A stretch of 64,000 bases of DNA from Candidatus Poribacteria bacterium (GTDB lineage Bacteria > Poribacteria > WGA-4E > WGA-3G), in NCBI GenBank assembly GCA_009839745.1, contig VXPE01000074.1, positions 1 to 64,000 on the forward strand. Direction: 5' to 3'. Every line of letters begins with the position of its first letter. Position 1 is the first letter of the stretch. Both the position numbers and the translations under genes were made by a program. Shown piece by piece: positions 51,598 to 61,384 of the stretch. A model generated the notes under the pieces. That model was not told the origin of the DNA. It worked only from the letters and a program-made list of their open reading frames with translations, and made no database searches.

Positions 51598-52121
51598 GGT
51601 CCATTTTTCTGGTTTACCATATAGTTAGATATAGACTTCATTTTTTTGAAAAAAACAAAATTGATTTATTATCACTTTTGAAGTCTCGAAAATTGTGTTC
51701 ACTCTACATCCGTTGACTTTATAATGATATAACGATTTAAAATTTGACAAAACATGAAGTTTTTAGTAATATATACTCTTAACGTATGTGAAAATATAGA
51801 ATGCGTGAACCGTTCTGGATGAGGCATGCTGTCCGCCTGTCTAAAATATTATAGATAGCAACTTGCGTTATCACTATATAAACCCAAGTTGCTACTTACA
51901 AGATTTCGGCATGCAGATACCGTTTTTCATTGAAATGGGTCATTATGGGTAGGTGTTTTGTAGCGTAAACTTTCAGTTTGCGTTCTGAGATGCACACCCT
52001 AATAGGTTATGCTACAAACTATCAACTTGGGTTATATAACCTTAAGTTGCTACTTCGGGCGTTATCGAGAGTTTGAATAAATTTTATTGGACGGCGTCAC
52101 CTTACTGAGGAGGAAAGGCTC
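51598..52121. other. Repeat-rich intergenic region
   Basis: About 520 AT-rich bases with no gene seen. It holds two palindromic units built from TAGCAACTTG (51856-51894 and 52020-52052) and an inverted pair of TTTGTAGC-type sequences (51957-51968 and 52007-52018), listed separately. The promoter of the porin gene probably lies near its right end. Confidence 0.55.
51856..52052. repeat. Paired palindromes built on TAGCAACTTG
   Basis: Unit A: TAGCAACTTG (51856-51865) and its complement CAAGTTGCTA (51885-51894). Unit B: TATCAACTTG (52020-52029) and TAAGTTGCTA (52043-52052), similar but with two mismatches. Both have TATATAA-like loops and continue with CTT. Between them, TTTGTAGCGTAA (51957-51968) and TTATGCTACAAA (52007-52018) form another inverted pair. 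Nested layout like miniature elements. Confidence 0.6.
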
Positions 52122-53438
52122 GTGCACAAATATAGAGGTTTCATGAATTTGTTTTTTATAGAAAATCGAAAATATCAATACATCTTCGGCTTCAGCATTG
52201 CGATTTTGCTAATCGCTTCTGCTTATGCCATTGCTGATACAACCGAAGATACAGCAGAGGCTGTTGAGGCTCCGGCACCCAAGAAGAGTCCGATTAAAGT
52301 CGGCGGAGCAATGCGTGTCAACTACGCCTATGGTGCTTATGGCAGTGAGGATGCTCCACATCCGCGAGGTGAAAAGATCGGGGATGTTGACCTTGAGATA
52401 TTCCGCCTCAATGCTGATTTGGACTATAACAACATCATCAGTCGGCTTGAATACCGGTGGTATGATGGCTACAGCATGATACACACCGCATGGTTAGGGT
52501 ATAAACTCGGTGATTCTGGCACAGTTAAGGCGGGTATTGTGCGAGTTCCCTTCGGTCCGACCGCCTATGGTGTTTCGACGAGTTGGTTTTTTGACCAACA
52601 TTTTTACGTAGGACTCGCCGACGACATGGACTTAGGAGTCACCTGGAACACTACCTTTGATAAACTCACGCTCGATGTCGGTTACTATCCTATGAGCGAC
52701 CCTCAGCTGATACAGTATGGCAGCCTGGCGAGTTCGCGATACAGTTATGACATTGTCAAATGGGAAGAAAAAGCCGATGCCAAAGGCACCGTTGAGTGGG
52801 GGGCTGGGGAAAACGGGTTTGATGAGCGACATCAATTTAATCTCCGCGCCATCTACGCACTTGAAAACATCGCAGACGTGGGTGTGTCGCTGCAATACGG
52901 ATTATTGGCGGGAACAAATGTTGGGGATGACGATAGTGGGAACCATTATGCGTTTTCCGGACACATCAAGAACTCGTTCGCAGATTTCACACTCTTTTCA
53001 CAATTCTCCTATTACGCCCATAATATCACCGATAAAACCCCTTGGGGGACTGGGGACCTAATTCCGATGGGGGCTTACGACTTTGCATGGCCCATCGCCT
53101 CAACAGGATTAATACCTGCGCTCTCGCTACGATACGGCGGTATAGATACCTCAAGTATCTCATGGGTTGACAGCCTTACCCCGTATGCGGAATGGAGCAC
53201 TATCCTCAAAACTGTAGATGACTACAACGCCAGCACCCTCGTGACGCTCGGTGCAAGTTGGACAATCTTGGGAGCATTATATGTCTACAGTGATCTGGCA
53301 CTTTCGAATGGCAACTTTTTTGTGGGCAACACGGGAGATGACTACGGAAATATCCTGACAGGAGTTAGTCACGTTGGTGCCAACGGAAATAACGTATGGC
53401 ATTGGCGCCTTAACTTTAACTTCGGTTATTATTTCTAA
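52122..53438 (+). CDS. Outer-membrane beta-barrel porin-like protein
   Basis: 438 residues. A signal peptide at about 20-38 (hydrophobic, ending AYAIAD) is followed by a short acidic linker and then alternating beta strands with aromatic girdles (KVGGAMRVNYAYGAYG, IISRLEYRWYDGYSMIH, TVKAGIVRVPFGPTAYG). The protein ends NFNFGYYF, with the terminal Phe needed for Bam insertion. It resembles phosphate-selective OprO/OprP-type porins. GAGGAGG lies before GTG 52122; ATG 52143 is an alternative. It proves an outer membrane in this organism. The BCCT transporter gene follows by 104 bp and may share its transcript. Confidence 0.85.
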   Translation: MHKYRGFMNLFFIENRKYQYIFGFSIAILLIASAYAIADTTEDTAEAVEAPAPKKSPIKVGGAMRVNYAYGAYGSEDAPHPRGEKIGDVDLEIFRLNADLDYNNIISRLEYRWYDGYSMIHTAWLGYKLGDSGTVKAGIVRVPFGPTAYGVSTSWFFDQHFYVGLADDMDLGVTWNTTFDKLTLDVGYYPMSDPQLIQYGSLASSRYSYDIVKWEEKADAKGTVEWGAGENGFDERHQFNLRAIYALENIADVGVSLQYGLLAGTNVGDDDSGNHYAFSGHIKNSFADFTLFSQFSYYAHNITDKTPWGTGDLIPMGAYDFAWPIASTGLIPALSLRYGGIDTSSISWVDSLTPYAEWSTILKTVDDYNASTLVTLGASWTILGALYVYSDLALSNGNFFVGNTGDDYGNILTGVSHVGANGNNVWHWRLNFNFGYYF

Positions 53439-53542
53439 TCGGCTACGCGACCTTCCAGTGGGTGTGCATTTTGTAAGTGCACACTCCATTCCGTGCGCGG
53501 TTGAAAAACCGCCAAATCAACTCTAAAAGGAGAATTTTGAAA

Positions 53543-55063
53543 ATGCACGAAGAAGGAAAACACCTCCAGAACGACACCAAGATATTTGGGCTGACTCCGG
53601 TTTTTCTCATTTCCTCAATCGCCATCGTCATTTTTGTCATCGGGTCCCTCGTCTTCCGGGAAGGTGCAACAAACCTTTTCGGTGCCACCCGAAAATGGCT
53701 CACCACAAATTTCGACTGGTGGTTTATGGACATTGTTAACCTCCTTGTGGTATTCTGTCTATTTCTGATTGTCTCCCCATTGGGCAAGGTCCGACTCGGC
53801 GGGCGGGATGCCGTTCCTGAATACTCCAACCTCACTTGGTTCGCCATGCTCTTTGCAGCTGGCATTGGTATCGGGCTCCTATTCTTCGGGGTCTTAGAAC
53901 CCGTCCAACACTTTATGAGTCCTCCGCTCGGAGGTGAAGCAAACACCGATACAGCTATCGGTATTGCAGCAACGACATTTCACTGGGGCATACACGGCTG
54001 GGCAGTCTACGGTGTCGTCGGACTTGCCCTGGCATTCTTCGCCTACAACCGGGGGCTCCCACTCACCATTCGCTCGGCATTCCATCCCTTGCTCGGTGAT
54101 CGCATTTGGGGCTGGCCGGGTCATGTCATTGATACGCTCGCTGTCTTCGCCAGTTTGTTCGGACTCGCCACTTCACTCGGCTTAGGTGCCCAGCAGGTGA
54201 CCGCCGGACTCGACTATCTCTTTGGGATTCCCGCGACTAACACCACCATGGTAGTCCTGATCGTTGTAATAACCGCAGCCGCGCTCATCTCCGTGCTGAC
54301 GGGGCTGAATGTAGGTATCAAACGTCTCAGCCAATTAAACGTGATTCTCGCGTTTTTGCTCCTACTCTTTGTCATCGTCGTCGGTCCGAAAATCGCCATA
54401 TTTAAAGGTATATTCACTGGACTGACTGAATATATCTCTAAGATGAGACCCCTCAGCAACTGGGTCGGCCGCGAAGACACAGGGTTTCTCCATGGATGGA
54501 CAACGTTCTATTGGGCGTGGTGGATCGCTTGGGCTCCCTTCGTCGGCACATTCATCGCCCGCATTTCAAAGGGACGGACGGTGCGTGAGTTTATCATCGG
54601 TGTCCTCCTGCTACCAACCTTGTTGTGTTTAATCTGGTTTAGTGCGTTTGGGGGCACTGCCCTGGATCAGATCACCAGTGATAACTACACGGGTGTGACA
54701 GAAACTGTCGAAGCGTATAAGCCAGAACTCTCGCTGTTCAAAATGCTTGACGAACTGCCGATGACGACCCTGATCTCTTCCATCGCGATGCTGCTAACGA
54801 TCATCTTTTTTGTTACCTCATCCGACTCTGGGTCGCTTGTCATTGATACCATCACGGCGGGGGGTAAACTTGACGCGCCAGTATCTCACCGAGTGTTCTG
54901 GTGCACGGCTGAGGGAGCTGTTGCCATCGTGCTGTTACTTGGCGGCGGGCTGAGTTCGTTGCAGGCTGCCTCCCTCGTTGCAGGCTTCCCGTTTGCAGCT
55001 GTGCTATTCGGGATGGGAGCTTGTGTCTGGATTGGGCTTCGTAACGAAGCACGTCAATCTTAA
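53543..55063 (+). CDS. BCCT family betaine/choline/carnitine transporter
   Basis: 506 residues, about 12 helices. Family marks are WFAMLFAAGIGIGLLFFGVLEPVQHF, FHWGIHGWAVYGVVGLALAFFAYNRGLPLTIRSAFHPLLGD, the Trp-rich YWAWWIAWAPFVGTFIARISKGRTVREFI and FFVTSSDSGSLVIDT. It imports osmolytes such as glycine betaine or choline, driven by sodium or proton. AAAAGGAG lies before ATG 53543; an upstream start at 53477 is rejected. The C-terminal tail is short, so osmosensing as in BetP is not expected. It follows the porin gene, consistent with osmolyte uptake across both membranes. Confidence 0.95.
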   Translation: MHEEGKHLQNDTKIFGLTPVFLISSIAIVIFVIGSLVFREGATNLFGATRKWLTTNFDWWFMDIVNLLVVFCLFLIVSPLGKVRLGGRDAVPEYSNLTWFAMLFAAGIGIGLLFFGVLEPVQHFMSPPLGGEANTDTAIGIAATTFHWGIHGWAVYGVVGLALAFFAYNRGLPLTIRSAFHPLLGDRIWGWPGHVIDTLAVFASLFGLATSLGLGAQQVTAGLDYLFGIPATNTTMVVLIVVITAAALISVLTGLNVGIKRLSQLNVILAFLLLLFVIVVGPKIAIFKGIFTGLTEYISKMRPLSNWVGREDTGFLHGWTTFYWAWWIAWAPFVGTFIARISKGRTVREFIIGVLLLPTLLCLIWFSAFGGTALDQITSDNYTGVTETVEAYKPELSLFKMLDELPMTTLISSIAMLLTIIFFVTSSDSGSLVIDTITAGGKLDAPVSHRVFWCTAEGAVAIVLLLGGGLSSLQAASLVAGFPFAAVLFGMGACVWIGLRNEARQS

Positions 55064-55179
55064 GAGCAATTGACTGCCAGCACTTGGCAGTTAGAAGAAT
55101 GGTTATTGGTGGTCGGTTAAGAGGTTTTGATTAAATCAAACATCTTTTAACCGCCGCCGAAAGCCGAAAGTCAACAAAT

Positions 55180-56151
55180 ATGAACACGACAGATCTGGAA
55201 TTTGAGAAGCCGTTTATCGAATTAGAACGGCACCTTGGGCACCTGGAAGCCTTCGCGCAAGCACACCCTGAATTAGACCTGAAAGAAGGGATGACTGCGC
55301 TAAAGCAGAATACGAATACGCTTACACGGCAAACGTTCCAAAAGCTAAGTCGCTGGGATAAAGTCCGGTTAGCGCGGCATCCGCAACGCCCACAAGCCCC
55401 CTTTTATATTAACGCACTTTTCGATGAACATGTTGAACTTCACAGCGATAAACTCTACGGTGACGATCGGGCACTCGTGGGGGGGGTTGCCTGGTTCGAC
55501 GGACAACCGCTTGTCTACCTTGCACAGCAAAAAGGCACGAATCTTGAAGAACGACAGGAGATGAATTTCGGGTACACGCATCCGGAGGGATACCGCAAGG
55601 CAAGACGATTGATGCAGTTAGCTGATAAATTCAACCGCCCCTTAATATGTTTTGTCGATACGCCAGGGGCACATTTTGACCTCCGTTCCGAAGAATACGG
55701 GCAAGCAATGGCGATCGCTGAAAATCTTGCGGAGATGATGACCCTGCGTGTTCCACTCCTTGCTGTCATTATTGGCGAAGGGGGCAGTGGCGGTGCTTTG
55801 GCAATTGCAGTTGGAAATCGCGTCTTGATGATGGAATACGCTGTCTACTGTGTCGCCCCCCCTGAAGCCTGCAGTGGTATCGTGTGGAAGGATAAAGGCG
55901 AACACGCTCCTGAAGCAACCGAAGGGTATAAACCTACCGCTCCAGATCTGCTCAAGTTAGAGATTATTGACCAGATTATTCGGGAACCGCTCGGTGGGGC
56001 ACACAGGGATGCGGAAGCCGCTGCACGCAGCGTTAAACGCGCAGTCCGTAAACACCTCACTGAATTGATGCAGATGACCCCCGAACAACTGATTCAACAA
56101 AGATACGATCGTTACCGGCATATAGGACTTTATGGCGAAGATCATGCTTGA
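55180..56151 (+). CDS. accA: Acetyl-CoA carboxylase carboxyltransferase subunit alpha
   Basis: 323 residues of AccA, the subunit that binds carboxybiotin and, with AccD, moves the carboxyl group to acetyl-CoA to form malonyl-CoA for fatty acid synthesis. The N-terminal helix LEFEKPFIELERHLGHLEA, the block QKGTNLEERQEMNFGYTHPEGYRKARRLMQLADKF and the oxyanion glycines in VIIGEGGSGGALAIAVGNRVLMME are diagnostic. PGAHFDLRSEEYGQ differs from the usual PGAYPG-AEERGQ. No AccD gene is adjacent. It ends at 56151 just before the DUF711 gene, so they are coupled. Confidence 0.95.
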   Translation: MNTTDLEFEKPFIELERHLGHLEAFAQAHPELDLKEGMTALKQNTNTLTRQTFQKLSRWDKVRLARHPQRPQAPFYINALFDEHVELHSDKLYGDDRALVGGVAWFDGQPLVYLAQQKGTNLEERQEMNFGYTHPEGYRKARRLMQLADKFNRPLICFVDTPGAHFDLRSEEYGQAMAIAENLAEMMTLRVPLLAVIIGEGGSGGALAIAVGNRVLMMEYAVYCVAPPEACSGIVWKDKGEHAPEATEGYKPTAPDLLKLEIIDQIIREPLGGAHRDAEAAARSVKRAVRKHLTELMQMTPEQLIQQRYDRYRHIGLYGEDHA

Positions 56152-56169
56152 TGGGTGAATACGAGCACT

Positions 56170-57300
56170 ATGAAAATCCGAACGATTACCACAGGCATTC
56201 CACTCCCTTTTTCGCCGTACCAACTTCAACGTGCAGCAAAATTTAACGCTGACTGTCAATCCTATTTTGAGGCGAAGGGTTACGAGGTCCAAACAACTCG
56301 TGTAAGTTGCCAAATTTGGGGTGAGAATCGGGACGTAGATACCATCTTAAGGTTGGAATCCGAGGCACGGGCATTCGGAATTGAGTTTCTTAACTTAGGG
56401 ACAATCCTACCTGAAAAACGGCACACCCAAACGCATATTGCTTGCCTCGCTGACGTAATTATCCAGAGCGAGATCCTCTTCGCTACTGTTACCCTTACGA
56501 CGCCATCTGGACATGTCGCATCGGAGATAGCGGAAAGTACTGCTGAGGTTATTCAGCAAATTGCGCATCGAACCGATGCCGGTTATGGGAACCTTCGTTT
56601 CGCAGCCTTGATGAATTGTCCACCAAACACCCCTTTTTTCCCAGCCGCCTTCTGGCAAGACACCCGAACTAACTTCGGTATCGGATGGCAAGCGGCGGAT
56701 CTTGTGCAACAGGCTTTCACAGATGCCCCTAATCTGGAAATTGCGTTGCAAAATCTGAAGACGCTCATGGAAGTCGAAGGACAGAAGATTGTCGCACTCG
56801 CAGAAACCTTTGCGCAGGAATGGGGCGTGAAATTTGTCGGTATAGACGTGTCACCCGCGCCAATGGGTGATGAGAGTATCGCTTATGCAATGGAACACCA
56901 ACTGCCCGGTTTCTTTGGTGAACGGGGCACGTTAACAGTTGCTGCTGGTTTGACGCGAACCCTTCGATCACTCTCATTACCTCTCTGTGGATATTCGGGA
57001 TTGATGCTCCCAGTCCTTGAAGATGTTGGACTGGGAAAACGCAGCGCAGCGGGACACTTTAACCTCGACAGTCTCCTCCTCTATTCCACTGTCTGCGGGA
57101 CAGGGTTGGATACCATTCCGATACCCGGTAATGCTTCGACCTCTCAAATTACCTCTATTCTGAAGGATGTCGCCACGCTCTCTATACAATTAAACAAACC
57201 GTTATCCGTCCGCCTTTTTCCGGTTCCAGGATGCGACGCACACTGCATGACAGAATTTGATTCCCCCTATCTCACAAATACTGTAGTGATGCAGATATAG
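56170..57300 (+). CDS. DUF711 family protein
   Basis: 376 residues beginning MKIRTITTGIPLPFSP; the family start MKIRSIT supports ATG 56170 over GTG 56155. Conserved DUF711 (UPF0210-like) parts are FNLGTILPEKRHT-type text in the N-terminal third, FVGIDVSPAPMGDESIAYAMEHQLPGFFG, LPLCGYSGLMLPVLEDVGLGKRSAAGHFNLDSLLLYSTVCGTGLDTIP, and RLFPVPGCDAHCMTEFDSPYL. The family is related in fold to glycyl-radical-independent, PFL-like proteins and its chemistry is unknown. It starts 18 nt after the accA stop, so the genes are likely co-translated. Confidence 0.88.
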   Translation: MKIRTITTGIPLPFSPYQLQRAAKFNADCQSYFEAKGYEVQTTRVSCQIWGENRDVDTILRLESEARAFGIEFLNLGTILPEKRHTQTHIACLADVIIQSEILFATVTLTTPSGHVASEIAESTAEVIQQIAHRTDAGYGNLRFAALMNCPPNTPFFPAAFWQDTRTNFGIGWQAADLVQQAFTDAPNLEIALQNLKTLMEVEGQKIVALAETFAQEWGVKFVGIDVSPAPMGDESIAYAMEHQLPGFFGERGTLTVAAGLTRTLRSLSLPLCGYSGLMLPVLEDVGLGKRSAAGHFNLDSLLLYSTVCGTGLDTIPIPGNASTSQITSILKDVATLSIQLNKPLSVRLFPVPGCDAHCMTEFDSPYLTNTVVMQI

Positions 57301-57438
57301 TCAAGGAATTTATCATTAGGACGAGATTGATTGTAAACTTTTTTGCTTGTCAATTGCCATACCTTTTGATAAGATGATGCGAATGAACCGATTGTAACCT
57401 TCTACTTTACGCAATATGACCGATAAAAAAGGACAGCC

Positions 57439-58896
57439 ATGAGTGACAAACCCCATGTTCTCCTGATTTCGACAGATCATTGGCCCAACTCTTTATTAGG
57501 TGTCAATGGGCATCCAGCCATCCAAACACCGACGCTGGACACACTCGCTCGCGCGGGCACCCGTTTTACGCGAGGTTATAGCGAATGTCCCGTCTGCGTT
57601 CCGGCGCGAAAAACGCTGATGACCGGCACAACAACACGCACCCATAAAGACAGGGTTTTCAACGATCGGCAGGGATTAAATGGACTCCCAACAGTCGCAC
57701 AGACCTTTCGGGATGCGGGGTATCAAGCCTATGCTGTTGGCAAGTTGCATATCTATCCCCAGCGTGATCGCATCGGTTTCGACGATGTGCTGTTAGGTGA
57801 GGAAGGCAGATTGCAGCACGGCGTGGTTGATGACTATGAGCTTTTCCTCGGGGACAGAGGTTATGCGGGTCAACTGTTCGCCCACGGGATGTGCAACAAC
57901 GATTATCTCAACCGTCCGTGGCATCTTCCTGAAGACTGCCACGTCACAAACTGGAGCACGCAGCAGATGGTGCGGACGATTAAACGCCGCGACCCCACAC
58001 GCCCTGGGTTCTGGTTCCTTTCCTATTGCCATCCACATCCACCCTTAGCACCCCTTCAGTGCTACATGGACATGTATCGCGATATTGACGTGGACATGCC
58101 CTATTGTGGCGAATGGGCGCAGCAAACCGATCGACTCCCCCTGCCTTTAAAGGCGCGCCAGAAACAGGACGAGCATTTCACAGAAGATCAAATTCGTTCA
58201 GCACGCCAAGCATTTTATGCCCTCTGCACACATATCGACCATCAATTGCGGGTTGTTATTGGAACTTTACGGGAGGAAGGACTCCTGAACAATACGATTC
58301 TTTTGTTTACTTCCGACCACGGCGACATGCTCGGAAATCATCGAATGTGGGCAAAACGCCTCTATTATGAGGATTCCGCCAATGTTCCGATGCTGCTCGT
58401 CGGCACCGCAGGCGATGAACGCGTAGGACATCATAGGGTGGATGACCGGCTCGTCGGATGGCAGGATGTCATGCCGACACTCCTCCATCTCGCAGGAATT
58501 GACATTCCAGATACCGTAGATGGAATCCCGATGGTAGGTGACGAAAAGCGCGATTGGTTATACGGCGAAATTGGTGAAGGCGGCAGCGCGACCCGAATGA
58601 TTCATGACGGACGTTTCAAGCTAATTTATTACGCCACCGGAAACCACCGGCAACTCTTCGATCTGGAAGAGGATCCGAGGGAATTGAACGACCTCGCCGA
58701 TTCACCGGGCCATACTGAAATACTGGAACGCCTGACGAACCATCTCATCGGCGAACTCTATGGAGACGATGAAGACTGGATACAAGACGGTAAACTCGTC
58801 GGCTTGCCTGACCGAGCGTATCGTCCATCTCCCAACCGGGCCTTATCAGGTCAACGCGGACTCCACTGGCCACCGCCGCCATCCGCAGGGCGTTGA
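57439..58896 (+). CDS. Type I (formylglycine) sulfatase
   Basis: 485 residues. The formylglycine Cys is C53 in CVPARK; N-terminal metal ligands are in STDHW (D13, H14), where most sulfatases have DD. TSDHGDMLGNHRMWAKRLYYEDS gives the second metal site and catalytic Lys. IDIPDTVDGIPM and FDLEEDPRELNDLA are usual C-terminal segments. No signal peptide is seen. The replacement of the second N-terminal Asp by His also occurs in choline-sulfatase-like groups. It is unlike the sulfatase at 23516 in this respect. Probably acts on a sulfated sugar or small ester. Confidence 0.93.
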   Translation: MSDKPHVLLISTDHWPNSLLGVNGHPAIQTPTLDTLARAGTRFTRGYSECPVCVPARKTLMTGTTTRTHKDRVFNDRQGLNGLPTVAQTFRDAGYQAYAVGKLHIYPQRDRIGFDDVLLGEEGRLQHGVVDDYELFLGDRGYAGQLFAHGMCNNDYLNRPWHLPEDCHVTNWSTQQMVRTIKRRDPTRPGFWFLSYCHPHPPLAPLQCYMDMYRDIDVDMPYCGEWAQQTDRLPLPLKARQKQDEHFTEDQIRSARQAFYALCTHIDHQLRVVIGTLREEGLLNNTILLFTSDHGDMLGNHRMWAKRLYYEDSANVPMLLVGTAGDERVGHHRVDDRLVGWQDVMPTLLHLAGIDIPDTVDGIPMVGDEKRDWLYGEIGEGGSATRMIHDGRFKLIYYATGNHRQLFDLEEDPRELNDLADSPGHTEILERLTNHLIGELYGDDEDWIQDGKLVGLPDRAYRPSPNRALSGQRGLHWPPPPSAGR

Positions 58897-58936
58897 ATAA
58901 TATTCCCAAACGCGGTTGGATGAAGATTAATTTATT

Positions 58937-59018
58937 AATTCGGTAATTTATTGGTGAAGTCCGGTGCGGTTAGGAAACCGCACCTACCGGGCATGGGAGA
59001 ATATAGCATTACCGAATT
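58937..59018. mobile_element. 82-bp element with AATTCGGTAAT inverted ends and inner hairpin
   Basis: AATTCGGTAAT (58937-58947) and ATTACCGAATT (59008-59018) are perfect 11-bp inverted repeats. Inside, GGTGCGGTT (58963-58971) pairs with AACCGCACC (58976-58984) around AGGA. No coding capacity. The inner hairpin resembles that at 45869-45892. A miniature transposable or REP-like element. Confidence 0.65.
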
Positions 59019-59156
59019 ATTTTCTGAAATTTCATGAAACCGCACCTCCCAATCCACGTTTTCCGACCACCCCTTTAACCCCATGATTCTGAAATCAACG
59101 CCTATACCCCCCAATTAAAATCGTTGAATCTCTATGCTAAATGTGATATTATCTTT

Positions 59157-59255
59157 AGGACTTACGCATTTTCTCTTAAAGTCCCCCTGATAAGGGGGAC
59201 TTAGGGGGTTAAATCACGGAAATACACTGTTTTTTGCCCAATTTGCGTAAGTCCT
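59157..59255. mobile_element. Miniature inverted-repeat element, second intact copy (99 bp)
   Basis: AGGACTTACGCA at 59157 and TGCGTAAGTCCT ending 59255 bound 99 bp. The core (TTCTCTTAAAGTCCCCC, a CCCCTGATAAGGGG palindrome and TTAGGGGGTT) matches the copies at 33216 and 16738, in the opposite orientation. ATCTT occurs at 59151-59155 and again at 59257-59261, one base outside each end, a possible 5-bp target duplication. Confidence 0.85.
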
Positions 59256-59395
59256 GATCTTAACAATAATTGATTACCGAGTGGATATAGGCTGGGTTGA
59301 GTTGTGAATGACTGAGGTTCCCAGTTTATACGTAGAACCCTGATTTCCGATGATACATTCGTATAGATATAACGAAATCCAACAACCCAAAAGCT

Positions 59396-61006
59396 ATGGC
59401 AAAAAAGAAATCAGACACAAACACGAATAAAAACGGGGCAATGCTCGGTTTTGAGGCGACCTTATACCAAGCAGCCGATAAACTCCGCAACAACATGGAT
59501 GCCGCTGAATATAAGCACGTCGTGTTGGGATTAATTTTCCTTAAATACATTTCAGACACTTTTGAAGAAAAGCACAATTTCCTGCTTCAAGAACTTGCTA
59601 ATCCTCAGAGTGAACTCTATGTCAAAGAGGAACTCGACCGTTTCGAGTATGCAGAGGACAGAGACGAATACTTGGCAGAAAATATCTTTTATGTCCCAGA
59701 GGAAGCCCGTTGGTCATATTTACAAGCAAACGCCAAGCAACCAGAAATTGGAACACTGATTGATAACGCGATGATCGCAATTGAAAAGGAAAATCCACGA
59801 CTCAAAGGCGTTCTGCCCAAAAATTACGCACGCCCAGGACTTGACAAGCAACGCCTCGGTGAACTCGTTGACCTCGTCAGCACAATCGGTTTAGGTGAAA
59901 AAGAGAATCGCTCAAAAGACATACTGGGCAGGGTTTATGAATACTTCCTCGCACAATTCGCCAGTGCCGAAGGTAAAAGGGGTGGTCAGTTCTACACGCC
60001 TCGCTGTGTTGTGCAGCTCCTCGTTGAGATGCTCGCACCCTATCAAGGACGGATTTACGACCCGTGTTGCGGCTCAGGCGGTATGTTTGTTCAGAGCGAA
60101 GCGTTCGTCGAAGCACACGGCGGGCAGCGCGATGATATTTCTATCTATGGGCAAGAGTCTAACCCGACAACACGACAATTGGCACTGATGAACCTCGCGA
60201 TTCGCGGCATTGAAGCGAATCTTGGTCAGGAACACGCTGACAGCTTTCACGACGACATGCACCCAGACCTAAAAGTTGATTACATCCTCGCGAATCCGCC
60301 GTTCAACAGCAGCGATTGGGGTGGTGACCGATTGCGTGAAGATAAACGTTGGGTTTACGGTACCCCACCTACTGGCAATGCCAACTTTGCTTGGGTGCAA
60401 CATTTTATCTATCACCTTGCCCCAAACGGTATTGCTGGATTTGTATTAGCAAACGGATCCATGAGCAGCAATACCGCCACCGAAGGCGAAATTCGCAAGA
60501 ACATTATTGAAGCCGACTTGGTGGACTGCATGGTGGCGTTGCCTGGGCAGCTTTTCTATTCCACATCAATTCCTGTGTGTCTCTGGTTTATCGCAAGGAA
60601 CAAAGAAAATTACCGTTTTCGGAAACGCATTGGTGAGACGCTTTTTATAGACGCTCGCAGGTTAGGAAAGATGATTGACCGCGTCCACCGAGAATTAACG
60701 GGTGCGGAACTCACACGCATTGCTGAAACCTATCACGCATGGCGTGGCGATGAGGGTGCCGGGGAATATGTAGACGTACCTGGCTTCTGCAAAAGTTCTA
60801 CGCTCGCCGAAGTCCAAGCGCACGCCAACGTCCTAACGCCTGGACGTTACGTTGGGGCAGAAGTGCAAAAGGACGATAGCGAACCCTTTGAGGCCACAAT
60901 AGCACACTTGACACAGAAATTGACCGAACAGATGACAGAGGCACGGCGATTGGATGAGACTATCGCTAAGAATTTAGAGATACTCGGATTTGGAGAGGAC
61001 TCATGA
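59396..61006 (+). CDS. hsdM: Type I restriction-modification methyltransferase subunit
   Basis: 536-residue HsdM, the N6-adenine methyltransferase of a type I restriction system. The N-terminal domain ([39 protein letters not shown]) contacts HsdS. SAM motif I is DPCCGSGG in [13 protein letters not shown] near residue 223, and catalytic motif IV is ANPPFN near 302. [25 protein letters not shown] is also typical. The ATG at 59396 has a weak ribosome-binding site. The operon continues with a small gene, hsdS and an ATPase gene; hsdR is not within the window and may begin at the right edge. Confidence 0.96.
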   Translation: MAKKKSDTNTNKNGAMLGFEATLYQAADKLRNNMDAAEYKHVVLGLIFLKYISDTFEEKHNFLLQELANPQSELYVKEELDRFEYAEDRDEYLAENIFYVPEEARWSYLQANAKQPEIGTLIDNAMIAIEKENPRLKGVLPKNYARPGLDKQRLGELVDLVSTIGLGEKENRSKDILGRVYEYFLAQFASAEGKRGGQFYTPRCVVQLLVEMLAPYQGRIYDPCCGSGGMFVQSEAFVEAHGGQRDDISIYGQESNPTTRQLALMNLAIRGIEANLGQEHADSFHDDMHPDLKVDYILANPPFNSSDWGGDRLREDKRWVYGTPPTGNANFAWVQHFIYHLAPNGIAGFVLANGSMSSNTATEGEIRKNIIEADLVDCMVALPGQLFYSTSIPVCLWFIARNKENYRFRKRIGETLFIDARRLGKMIDRVHRELTGAELTRIAETYHAWRGDEGAGEYVDVPGFCKSSTLAEVQAHANVLTPGRYVGAEVQKDDSEPFEATIAHLTQKLTEQMTEARRLDETIAKNLEILGFGEDS

Positions 61007-61099
61007 ATTTCATGGAAGAGAACTGATAGTATGCATTGTCGCTATCATTGGTCATTCCGCATTAATAGAATATCGCCCTTATTCCAAAGGAGATAGAAA

Positions 61100-61348
61100 A
61101 TGACAGTCAAAGAATTGGTAAAATTTCTCGAAAAATATCCTGACGATTTACGAGTTGTTGTCAACGGCTATGAGGACGGCTATGACGACATTTCACCAAA
61201 TCGGATTTTCACCAGAAAAATACAGTTAGACGCTGGAACCCCTGACTGGGAAGGACAACACGGAGATCCACCCTATGAGAGTGAAGAAAAAATTGGTGAT
61301 GCCAAAATTGTAGAGGCTCTGGTTTTCCATCGCGCTCCGTATTATTGA
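61100..61348 (+). CDS. Small acidic protein inside the hsd locus
   Basis: 82 residues starting MTVKELVKFLEKYPDDLRVVVNGYEDGYDDI, a pattern seen in small proteins of phage and restriction loci, which I cannot name. It is acidic (EDGYDD, GDPPYESEEKIGD), so a DNA-mimic or regulatory role is possible but unproven. AAAGGAG lies 7 nt before ATG 61100. It lies between hsdM and hsdS with gaps of 93 and 36 bp, on the same strand. Confidence 0.75.
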   Translation: MTVKELVKFLEKYPDDLRVVVNGYEDGYDDISPNRIFTRKIQLDAGTPDWEGQHGDPPYESEEKIGDAKIVEALVFHRAPYY

Positions 61349-61384
61349 AGTAGCTTGAAAACAATTCTCACTCAGAGGTAGGTT

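Larger units (their letters stand above)
58897..59395. other. Repeat-rich intergenic region
   Basis: About 500 bases between the sulfatase and hsdM genes. It holds an inverted-repeat element (58937-59018) and a miniature element of the AGGACTTACGCA family (59157-59255), listed separately. No gene was recognised. The promoter of the hsd operon should lie after 59255. Confidence 0.6.

Noticed and set aside
52632-53946. Long minus-strand frames across the porin and transporter genes
   Set aside because: Both are shadows of strongly recognised genes on the plus strand.
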